Positions 9,226-17,588 are shown, numbered from the stretch's first letter. The stretch is DNA of 31,541 bases from Vibrio sp. 10N.286.49.B1 (GCF_002873335.1 NZ_MCUW01000016.1:1-31541); one strand, 5' to 3'. The notes: generated from the sequence alone by a model not told the origin. A program made the numbers and translations.

Positions 9226-9897
9226 CTATGCTTTCACACCCGTTATTTTAAACTCACCATTACTTGCGGTAAGTTTCTTCACTAAGTAATTCAGCAATAC
9301 CCCATACATCGGAACAAATAGCCCTAAACTGATCACAAGCTTGAAGCCATAATCAACTAATGCAATCTCAGTCCAATGCTCTGCCATAAATGGATCAGGG
9401 CTTTGGTAAAACGCGATAGCAAAGAACGCAAGTGTGTCTAGCGCATTACCAAACAACGTCGAACACGTCGGTGCTACCCACCATTTTTTCATTTGACGCA
9501 ATCGGTTGAAGACATGTACATCCAAAATCTGTCCCAGCAAGTAAGCCATAAAGCTAGCAGCTGCAATACGAGCCACAAACAGATTGAACTCACCTAAATG
9601 TAGGAAGCCTTGAAACTGTCCTTCAAAAAACAGTACTGATAGCCCGTAAGAGACCAGTAGAGCTGGGAGCATGACCAAGAAGATGATTTTTCTTGCCATT
9701 TTTGCACCAAAAATGCGAACCGTGAGATCCGTTGCCAAGAAAATAAACGGAAAGGTAAATGCACCCCATGTGGTATGAAAACCAAATACGGTAAAAGGCA
9801 GTTGTACCAAATAGTTACTTGAGGCAATGATGACCAAGTGAAATAAAACGAGAAGTGCTAACGCGTTGCGCTGTTGCGCAGGAGAAAAATGATTCAT
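9226..9897 (-). CDS. yhhQ: Queuosine-precursor transporter YhhQ
   Basis: A 223-residue inner-membrane protein with about six hydrophobic segments, of the YhhQ/COG1738 family that imports the queuosine precursors preQ0 and preQ1. Supporting motifs are ASSNYLVQLPF, FPFIFLATDLTVRIFG (TDL conserved), AASFMAYLLGQILDVHVFNRLR and STLFGNALDTLAFF. Length matches E. coli YhhQ (221 aa). A preQ1-I-like riboswitch lies directly before the gene, its 3' end forming the ribosome-binding GG six bases before the ATG, which independently supports this substrate. It is transcribed alone. Confidence 0.93.
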   Translation of the reverse strand: MNHFSPAQQRNALALLVLFHLVIIASSNYLVQLPFTVFGFHTTWGAFTFPFIFLATDLTVRIFGAKMARKIIFLVMLPALLVSYGLSVLFFEGQFQGFLHLGEFNLFVARIAAASFMAYLLGQILDVHVFNRLRQMKKWWVAPTCSTLFGNALDTLAFFAIAFYQSPDPFMAEHWTEIALVDYGFKLVISLGLFVPMYGVLLNYLVKKLTASNGEFKITGVKA

Positions 9898-9903
9898 ATT
9901 GTA

Positions 9904-9939
9904 CCTTTTTCGTTTTGCTTGGGGTGGAGGGAACCCAAG
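9904..9939 (-). ncRNA. PreQ1-I riboswitch (translational)
   Basis: On the minus strand the RNA reads P1 CUUGGG (9934-9939), loop UUCCCUCCA, the ligand-type C at 9924, P1' CCCAAG (9918-9923), an A-rich tail CAAAACGAAAA and AGG (9904-9906). The order and the GGUUC...CACCC words fit the preQ1-I H-type pseudoknot: CCU of the loop (9928-9930) can pair with AGG, which is also the ribosome-binding site 6 bases before the yhhQ ATG. The tail resembles the Thermoanaerobacter tengcongensis aptamer (ACAAAACAAGG). Ligand binding would therefore hide the SD and lower import when preQ1 is plentiful. Confidence 0.8.
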
Positions 9940-9971
9940 TGAGACAACGTCTCTAATGACAGTAATAAAAT

Positions 9972-9989
9972 ATCGATGTTTCCATCGAT
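9972..9989 (-). repeat. GAAA-capped hairpin in the yhhQ leader
   Basis: ATCGATG (9983-9989) / CATCGAT (9972-9978) on the minus strand, capped by GAAA, a stable GNRA tetraloop. It sits just downstream of the likely promoter and 5' of the preQ1 aptamer, so it may protect the 5' end of the leader. Confidence 0.6.
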
Positions 9990-10001
9990 TCGCGGCGGGC
10001 G

Positions 10002-10007
10002 ATTATA
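10002..10007 (-). promoter_or_regulatory. Likely -10 of the yhhQ promoter
   Basis: Perfect TATAAT on the minus strand (context TGTATAATCG). Start near 9995 would give a leader of about 97 nt holding the GAAA hairpin and the preQ1 aptamer. No clear -35 was found. Confidence 0.5.
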
Positions 10008-10069
10008 CATTAATCAATTCTAGGCGCAATAGAGGCCAGAAACGCAAACGTTTTACTCATCAAAATAGC

Positions 10070-10088
10070 GATAACGACATCCGTTATC
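10070..10088 (-). terminator. Possible weak terminator after the DUF3630 gene
   Basis: GATAACG / CGTTATC (10070-10076 and 10082-10088) with a 5-nt loop, followed on the minus strand by GCTATTTTG. Stem is short and the T-tract poor. Confidence 0.4.
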
Positions 10089-10090
10089 CG

Positions 10091-10393
10091 TTAAAAGCCT
10101 CGCTGAAAAAGTGTCGCAAGAAAATCAAGGTCTTCGATAGAATTCGTTTTATCAAGAGCTTCAAACCACATCAACTCACTGTAATGTTCGCCTTTTAATA
10201 ATAATCGACAGCCTTCAAAGTCCACCAGCCAGGTATGTAAATCAGCATCCCACTGTTTTTCAATCACTTGTGCCGACAACGCTGTAACCATTCGGTCAGC
10301 TAACACCTCGAAGCTATCGAAATCAAATGAAGGGGCTGCAATGAGCAACTTACCCTGGTCTTGGATGTATTCATGCAGTCCGAAATCAGCCAT
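10091..10393 (-). CDS. DUF3630-type small protein
   Basis: A 100-residue soluble acidic protein. It resembles the uncharacterised DUF3630 family found beside recQ in Vibrio and relatives; that assignment is from memory of the family and its context, not a search. There is no signal peptide or membrane segment. Trp and Phe are frequent ([33 protein letters not shown]). Its start overlaps the end of recQ by 8 bp, so it is translationally coupled to recQ. A role with RecQ is possible on context alone. Confidence 0.75.
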   Translation of the reverse strand: MADFGLHEYIQDQGKLLIAAPSFDFDSFEVLADRMVTALSAQVIEKQWDADLHTWLVDFEGCRLLLKGEHYSELMWFEALDKTNSIEDLDFLATLFQRGF

Positions 10394-12221
10394 GGTTGGT
10401 TAAATGCTCCTGGATTAAATCTAAGAATGGATTCGCATATTTTTCTAACTTACGCTCTCCGACCCCATTCACCGCCAACATTTCGCCATACGATGTTGGT
10501 AATATCTCCGCCATATCAATAAGGGTAGCGTCACTAAACACCACATAAGGTGGCAAACTGTCTTCATCAGCAATCGATTTTCTTAGTTTACGCAATTTAG
10601 TAAACAGCTTTTTGTCATAGTGCTTGGATACCATTTTCTCTGACTTTGCCGTCCGAGCTGCAGTATCTAAACGAGGCACCGCAAGCTCAAGAGGCATATC
10701 CCCACGCAACACCGGACGAGCTTCTTCTGTCAATTGTAAGGTTGAATTACGCGTGATATTTTGGTTAAGCAGCCCCTTATGGATCAGCTGCCTAAAAATA
10801 CTCACCCAATAATCATGGCTATGATCTCGGCCAATACCATAGGTTGTCAGCTTATCGTGGCCATGCTCTCTGACTCGAATATTAGCCATACCGCGTAATA
10901 CCTCGACCACATAACCAATACCAAAGCTCTGGTTCACTCGATACACACATGACAAGGCTTTTTGTGCTTGTTCTGTCGCATCGAAACGTTTAGGAGGATC
11001 GAGGCAGATATCACAGTTACCACAAGGCTCTTCACGATACTCACCGAAATAGTTCAGCAGAACCTGACGTCGGCAGGTCTGCGCTTCAGCAAACGCACTC
11101 ATCGCGTTAAGTTTGTGGCTCTCGACTTGCTTCTGAGGGCCCTCATCCTTTTCATCTAGCATACGACGCAGCCAACCAATATCGGCTGGATCATAAAGCA
11201 TCATCGCCTCAGCAGGGAGACCATCTCGACCTGCGCGGCCAGTTTCTTGATAGTAGGACTCAATGTTACGCGGAATGTCGAAATGCACGACAAAACGGAC
11301 ATTCGGTTTGTTGATCCCCATACCAAATGCCACCGTGGCAACCACTATTTGAATATCATCACGCTGGAAAGCATCCTGCACATACGCACGCTCATCGGTA
11401 TCCAGTCCAGCGTGATAGCTGGCTGCTCGAATATGGTTATTGCAGAGCTTCTCCGTGACCATTTCTACTTTCTTGCGGCTGCCACAATATATAATGCCAC
11501 TGCCACCTTTATTTTCAGCAAGAAAACGAACCACCTGAGATACCGGCTTATGTTTTTCAACTAAGGTGTAACGAATATTGGGTCGGTCAAAACTGCCGAG
11601 GTATTCATGGGGATTTTGTAAGCTCAGACGCTGGATGATATCTTTTCGTGTTGCGTCATCGGCCGTCGCGGTTAGCGCGATCACCGGCACAAACGGAAAC
11701 AATTCTTTTAGTCGCCCCAGCGCCGCATATTCAGGTCTAAAGTCGTGCCCCCACTGTGAAATGCAGTGCGCCTCATCCACCGCTATCATTGAAAGCTCGA
11801 TGTGTTCAAGACGTTCAATAAAATCACGCATTAAGACACGCTCTGGTGAGACGTATACCAGCTTAATTTGACCGCTGTTCATACGACGGTAGGTGTCCAC
11901 CAACGCCTCTCGGCTCATCGTTGAGTTAATGCATTCCGCCGCTACGCCGTTCGCTTTTAGCTGATCAACCTGGTCCTTCATTAGTGAGATAAGCGGAGAC
12001 ACAACGATAGTAATGCCACTGCGCACTAACGCTGGGATTTGGTAACACAACGATTTCCCCGCGCCAGTCGGCATAATGATTAAGCCATCCAAGCCAGCGA
12101 TCGCGTTATCAATCACTTCTTGTTGACCGGGTCTAAAGTCTTGGTAACCGAAGACCGACTCTAGGATCGACTGTGAACTTGGTAATGATTCGGGCTGTTC
12201 AGCAAGTAACACAGCGGTCAT
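10386..12221 (-). CDS. recQ: ATP-dependent DNA helicase RecQ
   Basis: A 611-residue 3'-5' superfamily-2 helicase of recombinational repair (E. coli 609 aa). Helicase core: FRPGQQEVI (motif 0), [16 protein letters not shown] (I), [17 protein letters not shown] (II with aromatic-rich loop), ALTATAD (III), [18 protein letters not shown] (V) and [14 protein letters not shown] (VI). The zinc subdomain follows with C-R-R-Q...CGNCDIC (four Cys), then winged helix and a C-terminal HRDC domain ending [14 protein letters not shown] place the start at ATG 12221 ([12 protein letters not shown]), preceded by AGGATA; an upstream TTG five codons earlier is less likely. Divergent from rarD; overlaps the small downstream gene. 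Confidence 0.97.
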   Translation of the reverse strand: MTAVLLAEQPESLPSSQSILESVFGYQDFRPGQQEVIDNAIAGLDGLIIMPTGAGKSLCYQIPALVRSGITIVVSPLISLMKDQVDQLKANGVAAECINSTMSREALVDTYRRMNSGQIKLVYVSPERVLMRDFIERLEHIELSMIAVDEAHCISQWGHDFRPEYAALGRLKELFPFVPVIALTATADDATRKDIIQRLSLQNPHEYLGSFDRPNIRYTLVEKHKPVSQVVRFLAENKGGSGIIYCGSRKKVEMVTEKLCNNHIRAASYHAGLDTDERAYVQDAFQRDDIQIVVATVAFGMGINKPNVRFVVHFDIPRNIESYYQETGRAGRDGLPAEAMMLYDPADIGWLRRMLDEKDEGPQKQVESHKLNAMSAFAEAQTCRRQVLLNYFGEYREEPCGNCDICLDPPKRFDATEQAQKALSCVYRVNQSFGIGYVVEVLRGMANIRVREHGHDKLTTYGIGRDHSHDYWVSIFRQLIHKGLLNQNITRNSTLQLTEEARPVLRGDMPLELAVPRLDTAARTAKSEKMVSKHYDKKLFTKLRKLRKSIADEDSLPPYVVFSDATLIDMAEILPTSYGEMLAVNGVGERKLEKYANPFLDLIQEHLTNHG

Positions 12222-12425
12222 GCAATATCCTGACAATAAATGAAGGGCGAAAGACGCTACATTGTAGAGATGTTCTAGGGGGAATGAAACTGGAATTCGT
12301 TGACCGTGTGGATTAAACGTCGGCTATCATTCATACAATAATTAGTGCCACAGCCAGTGAGGAGCTATACTGCTCAGCTTCCCCTTTTTTAAGCCAAACT
12401 GGCTTTCGCTTTTGAGAACCACAGC

Positions 12426-13325
12426 ATGCCCTTAGAACAACAACGAGCCAAAGAAGGTATATTACTTGCCGTCGGTGCTTATACCATGTGGGGAATCGCC
12501 CCTATTTACTTCAAAGCACTGGGTGATGTCTCCCCTTTGGAAATCTTGAGTCATCGCATCATTTGGTCGTTCTTTTTACTGGCGGGACTGTTGCACCTAA
12601 GTCGCCGATGGCGCGGTGTGCGCGATGTTCTTAAATCTAAACAAAAAATGGTTTTCTTAATCACAACCTCTTTGCTTGTAGGCACAAATTGGTTGATCTT
12701 CATTTGGGCAGTCAACTCCAATCACATGCTTGATGCAAGCCTGGGTTACTACATCAACCCATTGCTTAATGTCATATTGGGTATGCTTTTTCTCGGTGAG
12801 AGACTGCGCAAAATGCAATGGTTTGCAGTTGCTCTCGCGGCCGTGGGGGTTCTCATTCAGTTATTCGTCTTTGGTTCTATTCCTATCGTTGCCCTAGCGC
12901 TGGCCACCAGCTTTGGCTTCTATGGTCTACTGCGTAAAAAAGTGAACTTAGACGCTCAGACGGGACTCTTTGTTGAAACCCTGGTACTCCTTCCTGTTGC
13001 CCTAATCTTTCTCACGCTGTTTGCGGATACTGCAACATCAAACCTGTTCAATAATGACATGAAGCTCAACCTGTTACTGATTTCGGCAGGGGTTATTACC
13101 ACATTACCATTACTGTGCTTTACCGGTGCGGCGACTCGCTTAAAATTATCCACACTGGGATTTTTTCAATATATTGGTCCAAGTTTAATGTTTTTGCTCG
13201 CGGTCTTAGTTTACGGCGAAGCGTTTGCGATGGATAAAGCACTGACCTTTGCATTTATCTGGGGTGCTCTATTAGTCTTCAGTTTCGATGGTCTTAAAAA
13301 TAGAACACAAAAGAAGTCTCAATAA
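12426..13325 (+). CDS. rarD: EamA/DMT-family transporter RarD
   Basis: A 299-residue inner-membrane protein with about ten hydrophobic segments arranged as two EamA repeats. It matches E. coli RarD over its full length: GAYTMWGIAPIYFK, HRIIWSFF, FIWAVNSNHMLDASLGYYINP, LGMLFLGERLRKMQW, LLCFTGAATRLKLSTLGFFQYIGP. The family includes drug/metabolite exporters; RarD was named from a chloramphenicol-sensitivity phenotype, but its substrate is not settled. Ribosome-binding sequence is weak. The stop overlaps the next gene's start (TAATG), so the two exporters are a coupled pair. Confidence 0.93.
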   Translation: MPLEQQRAKEGILLAVGAYTMWGIAPIYFKALGDVSPLEILSHRIIWSFFLLAGLLHLSRRWRGVRDVLKSKQKMVFLITTSLLVGTNWLIFIWAVNSNHMLDASLGYYINPLLNVILGMLFLGERLRKMQWFAVALAAVGVLIQLFVFGSIPIVALALATSFGFYGLLRKKVNLDAQTGLFVETLVLLPVALIFLTLFADTATSNLFNNDMKLNLLLISAGVITTLPLLCFTGAATRLKLSTLGFFQYIGPSLMFLLAVLVYGEAFAMDKALTFAFIWGALLVFSFDGLKNRTQKKSQ

Positions 13326-13993
13326 TGAATGAAATCACAATATTAATGACACTCGCGACCGTTCATTTTGTTGCCTTAATGAGCCCAGGCCCAGATTTTG
13401 CTCTTGTGGTACAAAATGCCACTAAATACGGAAGGCAAACTGGCTTTTATATCGCGTTTGGGCTATCGCTTGGTATCTTAATGCATGCCATCTTTAGCCT
13501 AACTGGGGTGAGCTACATCATCCATGAACATCCCGCATTATTTGCTTTGCTTCAGTGCGCTGGCGGGCTCTATCTTTTGTACCTTGGTATTGGTGCGCTG
13601 CGATCAGTTGCTTCTCGCTGGTCAGATAGAAATACCCAGGAAACGTTGCGCTCCGATAGCCGCTTACTGCTAAATAATCGAAGACAAGCGCTGTCACGTG
13701 GTTTCACAACCAACATTTTGAATCCAAAAGCGTTAGTGTTCTTTATTAGCCTAATGTCGAGCTTAGTCCCTGCCTCTATGTCGGTTCCGGGCAAGATCAG
13801 TGCCCTCTTTATATTATGGTCACTATCACTCGCTTGGTTCTCCTTTCTTGCTTGGGCCCTATCAACAAAAAGACTTCAACAACGTCTTTTATCCGTCTCT
13901 ATTTATATCGATGCGCTGTGTGGCATCTTGTTTTCGGGGATTGGTTTGGTGATCTTGTACCAAGTGACAATGACACTATCTGCATACAATTAG
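13325..13993 (+). CDS. RhtB/LysE-family amino-acid exporter
   Basis: A 222-residue membrane protein with about six hydrophobic segments. The N-terminal motif ATVHFVALMSPGPDFALVVQNA is the LysE/RhtB signature and is closest, by eye, to E. coli RhtC (VHIVALMSPGPDF). GGLYLLYLGIGALR and GFTTNILNPKALVFF are also typical. It should export an amino acid such as threonine or homoserine lactone, but the substrate cannot be read from sequence. Its ATG overlaps the rarD stop. In E. coli rhtC and rhtB sit next to recQ, so the neighbourhood supports the RhtC/B group. No clear terminator follows before the csrB promoter region. Confidence 0.9.
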   Translation: MNEITILMTLATVHFVALMSPGPDFALVVQNATKYGRQTGFYIAFGLSLGILMHAIFSLTGVSYIIHEHPALFALLQCAGGLYLLYLGIGALRSVASRWSDRNTQETLRSDSRLLLNNRRQALSRGFTTNILNPKALVFFISLMSSLVPASMSVPGKISALFILWSLSLAWFSFLAWALSTKRLQQRLLSVSIYIDALCGILFSGIGLVILYQVTMTLSAYN

Positions 13994-14011
13994 GCCATTC
14001 GACATCCTCTG

Positions 14012-14029
14012 TGTAAGAGATCTCTCACA
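14012..14029 (+). promoter_or_regulatory. VarA/UvrY (GacA) box of csrB
   Basis: TGTAAGAGATCTCTCACA is a near-perfect 18-bp palindrome matching the GacA/UvrY site (TGTAAGN6CTTACA; E. coli csrB site TGTGAGAGATCTCTTACA). It lies about 161-178 bp before the predicted csrB start, close to the far-upstream UvrY site position in E. coli. VarS/VarA is the Vibrio version of this two-component system. Confidence 0.85.
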
Positions 14030-14179
14030 AAGAAGTAGGCCATTAGCACTTTCGCTCGCACAAATAAGCCCAGAGAAAAACTTAAGTGCATGATAATTAA
14101 AAACTTTCAATTTAAGCCCTATCATTTGAGTGGTGGTTTTCTCTCTAAATCGGATTGTTCGATGCGCCATTTAGTTTAA

Positions 14180-14185
14180 TATTAT
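14180..14185 (+). promoter_or_regulatory. Predicted -10 of csrB
   Basis: TATTAT, followed five bases later by GTCGGAAGG, which matches the GTCGACAGG start of E. coli CsrB. A poor -35 (TTGTTC, 14155-14160) at 19-bp spacing fits an activator-dependent promoter. Confidence 0.55.
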
Positions 14186-14189
14186 CTGT

Positions 14190-14604
14190 GTCGGAAGGAT
14201 GCTGACACGGAACAGGAAACGCTCAGGGATTTGGGCATCTTCAGGAAGAAGATACGATTATTCAGGATGAATAGTCGGCATGGAAAGCGAATTGGACATT
14301 GAATGGACGCAATAGTAACTAGGATGGTTGCTACTAAGGAAAGACAATGGACACCTCAGGAAGAGGCAAGGACTTAACATCAGGATGATGTCAGGGACAC
14401 CGCTCAAGGAACAAGTGAAGCGAGCTAACGAGGATTGTTGGCAGGTCAGGATAAGACCAAGGACACCGCTAGGAAGGCGATGAAAGGAATACGCTGAAGG
14501 AACACAGCATACTATCAAGGATTAGATGCATGGAGCACCTATAGTAGCCGGATTGCTGCGAGTAAGACCATAACCCCAAGGGCGAAAGCTCTTGGGGTTT
14601 TTCT
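14190..14604 (+). ncRNA. csrB: CsrB-type regulatory RNA that sequesters CsrA
   Basis: About 415 nt with no protein-coding sense and more than 20 GGA motifs. Many sit in small hairpin loops where arms flank AGGA: CTTCAGGAAGAAG, TTCAGGATGAA, CCTCAGGAAGAGG, CATCAGGATGATG, GTCAGGATAAGAC. This is the mark of CsrB/RsmZ RNAs, which bind many CsrA dimers and relieve CsrA repression. It begins GTCGGAAGG and ends in a strong terminator (14572-14599), and a VarA/UvrY box lies at the expected distance upstream. Vibrio often has several such RNAs (CsrB, CsrC, CsrD), so which one this is cannot be told here. The opposite-strand open frame at 14258-14518 is an accident of the repeats. Confidence 0.92.
14572..14599 (+). 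terminator. Terminator of csrB
   Basis: AACCCCAAGGGC (14572-14583) / GCTCTTGGGGTT (14588-14599), a 12-bp stem with one G-U pair and a GAAA loop, followed by TTTCTTT. Confidence 0.92.
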
Positions 14605-14615
14605 TTATCTATTCT

Positions 14616-14664
14616 AAGTACTTAGGCTCTACGTACTTATGCGTTGTACGTACCTATGTGTGGT
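14616..14664. repeat. Three imperfect 15-17-bp direct repeats
   Basis: AAGTACTTAGGCTCT (14616-14630), ACGTACTTATGCGTTGT (14631-14647) and ACGTACCTATGTGTGGT (14648-14664) lie in tandem. The first unit sits in the palindrome CTAAGTACTTAG (14614-14625). No function can be assigned. The rest of 14665-14750 shows nothing I recognise. Confidence 0.5.
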
Positions 14665-14753
14665 GCCTACCAATAAGTTCGCTTTTATTTAAATGGTGTC
14701 TCGATGCCTTTCACCGGGGCTAATGTCACTGTCTCGCGATACTTCAGACATAA

Positions 14754-14777
14754 AAAAAGCAGCAACGGCTGCTTTTT
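14754..14777 (-). terminator. Intrinsic terminator of uvrD
   Basis: AAAAAGCAGC (14754-14763) / GCTGCTTTTT (14768-14777) with a 4-nt loop and T-tract on the minus strand, 15 bp after the uvrD stop. Confidence 0.88.
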
Positions 14778-14792
14778 CTCATCATATTTGTC

Positions 14793-16964
14793 TTAAAGCT
14801 GTTCTAATTTCGCATACTGGGTCACCAACCACTTAATACCTTCACCATTGAAGGCGACCTGCACTCGGCTTTGTGGACCACTGCCCTCGAAGTTAATGAT
14901 CGTCCCTTCACCAAACTTAGGATGCTTAACCCTGGCACCTAGATTAAACCCCGTTTCGTTAAAGTTTTGCTTCACTTCAGATTGGCTAAATCGACCTGTG
15001 CTTGTTGGTCGGCTGACCTGTGCCTTCATTCTCACTTCTTCTAAACACGTTTGTGGCAGTTCACGAATAAAGCGAGACGGCTTATGATACTTATCTTGCC
15101 CGTACAAACGACGCATTTCTGCATAGGTAATATGCAGTTTCACCATCGCCCGAGTCATACCGACATAACATAGACGACGCTCCTCTTCTAGGCGACCCGC
15201 TTCTTCTGCCGACATTTGGCTTGGAAACATACCTTCTTCGACGCCGACCATAAAGACCATTGGGAACTCTAACCCTTTAGCACTGTGCAGGGTCATTAAC
15301 TGTACGGCGTCATCAAACTCGTCAGCTTGTCCTTCCCCCGCTTCAAGAGCAGCATGTGTCAGGAACGACGTCAATAATGTCATGTCATCGGCTTCTTCTG
15401 GCTTTTCATACTGCCTTGTCGCGGTTACAAGCTCTTCCAAGTTCTCAATACGAGCCTTAGATTTCTCTCCCTTTTCTTGCTCGTACATGGCAAACAAACC
15501 CGACGTTTTGATGACGTGATCGGTCTGTTCATGAAGCGGAAGCTCAACCGTATCGTCTTCTAGTGCGTTAATCAGCTCAATGAAACGCGATAAAGCACCT
15601 GCAGCACGACCTGCCAATACTTTTTCTTCCAACAATGCGATGCTGGTCTTCCACATCGTCTCACCACGATCTCTCGCCGCATAACGAATAGTCTCAAGTG
15701 TCTTGTCACCCATACCTCGTGTCGGTGTGTTAACTATTCGCTCAAAAGCCGCATCATCATTGCGATTACCCATCAGACGCAAATAGCTCAACGCATCTCT
15801 AATTTCTTGACGCTCGAAGAATCGCATCCCGCCATAAATACGATAAGGCAATTGCGCCTGGATTAATGCTTCTTCAAGTACGCGAGATTGAGCATTGTTA
15901 CGGTACAACATGGCGCAATCGGTAAGGCTACCCCCCTTATCTTGCCACTCTTTTATTTTACTCACCGTAAACCGAGCTTCATCCAACTCATTGTAAGCAG
16001 AGTAAACCGAGATCTTTTCGCCTTCTTTACCGTCAGTCCATAACTCTTTGCCCATACGTTCAGTATTATTGGCAATAAGTTCATTCGCAGCTTCAAGAAT
16101 GGTTTTTGTAGAGCGGTAGTTTTGCTCAAGGCGAACCGTTTTCGAACCAGGATATTCATCAAGAAACTTTTGGATATTCTCAATTTTCGCTCCGCGCCAA
16201 CCGTAAATAGATTGATCATCATCACCGACAATCATGACCTTACAGTCTGGGCCAGCCATCATTCTGAGCCAAGCATATTGAATATTATTCGTGTCTTGAA
16301 ATTCATCAACCAAGATATGTTTAAAGCGAGCTTGATAGTGTTCACGGATAAATTTGTTATCGCGTAGAAGCTCATGCGCACGCAGTAATATCTCAGCAAA
16401 GTCCACCAACCCTGCACGATCGCATGCCTCTTGATAAGCGGTATAGATCTGTAGGTAAGTTTTGGTGATAGGATCTTGATAACTGTCGATATGAGAAGGA
16501 CGTAACCCCTCATCTTTTTTACCATTAATCCACCACGCTGCCTGCCGTGCTGGCCATTGCTTTTCATCTAGGTTTTGAGCTTTGATAAGACGTCGGAGTA
16601 GACGCTGCTGATCATCAGAATCAATAATCTGAAAATCTTCCAGTAATTTGGCATCTAGGTAATGTGCTCTTAGGATGCGATGACAAATACCATGGAACGT
16701 ACCATTCCACATTCCTGATGAGCTCCCCATCATCAACTCGTCAATCCGACCTCGCATCTCTGCCGCCGCTTTATTGGTAAATGTCACCGACATGATAGAA
16801 AACGGGGAAGCCGCCTCAACCGACATTAACCAAGCAATACGGTGAACCAAAACACGGGTCTTACCACTGCCAGCTCCAGCAAGAATAAGAAGATGTTCAA
16901 GAGGTGCGGCAACAGCTTCACGCTGTTTGTCGTTGAGGCCGTCGAGTAGAAGAGAAGGATCCAT
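14793..16964 (-). CDS. uvrD: DNA helicase II UvrD
   Basis: A 723-residue 3'-5' superfamily-1 helicase used in nucleotide-excision and mismatch repair (E. coli 720 aa). Motifs: LNDKQREAVAAP (Q motif), LILAGAGSGKTRVL (Walker A, about 26-39), SVTFTNKAAAEMR (Ia), LVDEFQDTNNIQY (II, about 217-229), GDDDQSIYGWRGA (III), RLEQNYRSTKTIL (IV), LMTLHSAKGLEFPMVF (V) and RLCYVGMTRAM (VI). The C-terminal tail ends in a short Tudor-like segment (VKHPKFGEGTIINFEG) that in E. coli binds RNA polymerase and partners. It is single-gene, with a LexA-like box 12-27 bp upstream of the ATG and its own terminator. Confidence 0.97.
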   Translation of the reverse strand: MDPSLLLDGLNDKQREAVAAPLEHLLILAGAGSGKTRVLVHRIAWLMSVEAASPFSIMSVTFTNKAAAEMRGRIDELMMGSSSGMWNGTFHGICHRILRAHYLDAKLLEDFQIIDSDDQQRLLRRLIKAQNLDEKQWPARQAAWWINGKKDEGLRPSHIDSYQDPITKTYLQIYTAYQEACDRAGLVDFAEILLRAHELLRDNKFIREHYQARFKHILVDEFQDTNNIQYAWLRMMAGPDCKVMIVGDDDQSIYGWRGAKIENIQKFLDEYPGSKTVRLEQNYRSTKTILEAANELIANNTERMGKELWTDGKEGEKISVYSAYNELDEARFTVSKIKEWQDKGGSLTDCAMLYRNNAQSRVLEEALIQAQLPYRIYGGMRFFERQEIRDALSYLRLMGNRNDDAAFERIVNTPTRGMGDKTLETIRYAARDRGETMWKTSIALLEEKVLAGRAAGALSRFIELINALEDDTVELPLHEQTDHVIKTSGLFAMYEQEKGEKSKARIENLEELVTATRQYEKPEEADDMTLLTSFLTHAALEAGEGQADEFDDAVQLMTLHSAKGLEFPMVFMVGVEEGMFPSQMSAEEAGRLEEERRLCYVGMTRAMVKLHITYAEMRRLYGQDKYHKPSRFIRELPQTCLEEVRMKAQVSRPTSTGRFSQSEVKQNFNETGFNLGARVKHPKFGEGTIINFEGSGPQSRVQVAFNGEGIKWLVTQYAKLEQL

Positions 16965-16975
16965 GAGCGTCGCTA

Positions 16976-16991
16976 CTGTTTATTTATACAT
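16976..16991. promoter_or_regulatory. LexA (SOS) box-like site before uvrD
   Basis: CTGT-N8-ACAT within TACTGTTTATTTATACATAT. It differs from the LexA consensus CTGT-N8-ACAG at one of eight core positions and has the expected AT-rich centre. It lies just upstream of the uvrD start; E. coli uvrD is an SOS gene. Confidence 0.6.
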
Positions 16992-17006
16992 ATTGGTTGA
17001 TTATAA

Positions 17007-17053
17007 CTCAAACAACTCTGAGTTTGAGAAAAAAAACTAATTTTGGCTCAAAC
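17007..17053. repeat. Three CTCAAAC copies, two forming an inverted repeat
   Basis: CTCAAAC at 17007-17013, its complement GTTTGAG at 17022-17028, and CTCAAAC again at 17047-17053. They lie between divergent uvrD and bufA. No T-tract in the right place for a terminator. Could be operator half-sites; unproven. Confidence 0.45.
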
Positions 17054-17120
17054 ATGAAATCCTTAAAAATCAACCATATAACATTTTATTTAACATTTAA
17101 TCAAATAATTTATCATTTTC

Positions 17121-17150
17121 TTGAAAGATTTCAGGTCGCTCTCCTATCCT
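17121..17150 (+). promoter_or_regulatory. Candidate sigma-70 promoter of the bufferin operon
   Basis: TTGAAA (17121-17126), 18-bp spacer, TATCCT (17145-17150), about 70 bp before bufA. In other bacteria bufferin operons can be read by an ECF sigma factor, and no ECF gene is nearby here, so a housekeeping promoter or a distant regulator is possible. Confidence 0.35.
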
Positions 17151-17221
17151 ATTGATTAAGCAAGTCGGAAAACAACGATTTGTGGTCATAATTACAAGGA
17201 TCAAGTCTCGAGGAATTTACT

Positions 17222-17482
17222 ATGAAATCATCAAATCTAGCTATCACTGCCGCTGTAACTGGTTTAATCGCTCTGGGTGGCACCATGCTCACTGCAGCCC
17301 CTGCTGTAGCCGCTGAAAAAGAAAAATGTTACGGCGTTTCAAAAGCTGGAAAAAATGACTGTGCAACCAAAACGAGCTCATGTGCAGGGACAGCCAAAGA
17401 AGATAATCAAACCGATGCCTTCGTCGTCTTACCAAAAGGTCTGTGTGGAAAACTCGCAGGGGGCAGTACTGAATCTGCGTAA
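17222..17482 (+). CDS. bufA1: Bufferin-type RiPP precursor (BufA1 family, DUF2282)
   Basis: An 86-residue precursor peptide. Residues 1-30 are a Sec signal peptide (hydrophobic core about 7-28, cleavage likely after APAVA). The roughly 56-residue mature part carries four cysteines, C36, C47, C54 and C75, in the DUF2282 pattern EKCYGVSKAGKNDCA...SCAGTA...LPKGLCGK. Families of this kind are now known as bufferins: exported RiPPs whose cysteines are modified by a DUF692 multinuclear-iron oxidase and which bind copper. AGGA precedes the ATG. The modifying enzyme gene starts 178 bp downstream, after a terminator-like hairpin. Copper binding here is inferred from family and context. Confidence 0.88.
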   Translation: MKSSNLAITAAVTGLIALGGTMLTAAPAVAAEKEKCYGVSKAGKNDCATKTSSCAGTAKEDNQTDAFVVLPKGLCGKLAGGSTESA

Positions 17483-17588
17483 TCACGCCTTTGCTATCAG
17501 ATTTAGCGTTTTTGCTTAGTTGATTTGTATCGAACCCAACAGCATCGCAGTGTTAAAGGGATTCGACTGACAACATAAGCCATGACAC

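Noticed and set aside
13690..13710. Possible parS-like CACGTG-GTTTCAC
   Set aside because: The arms are not arranged as the parS palindrome.
14258..14518. Minus-strand open frame of 86 codons
   Set aside because: It is antisense to csrB and made of the same AGGA repeats; no ribosome-binding site or family.
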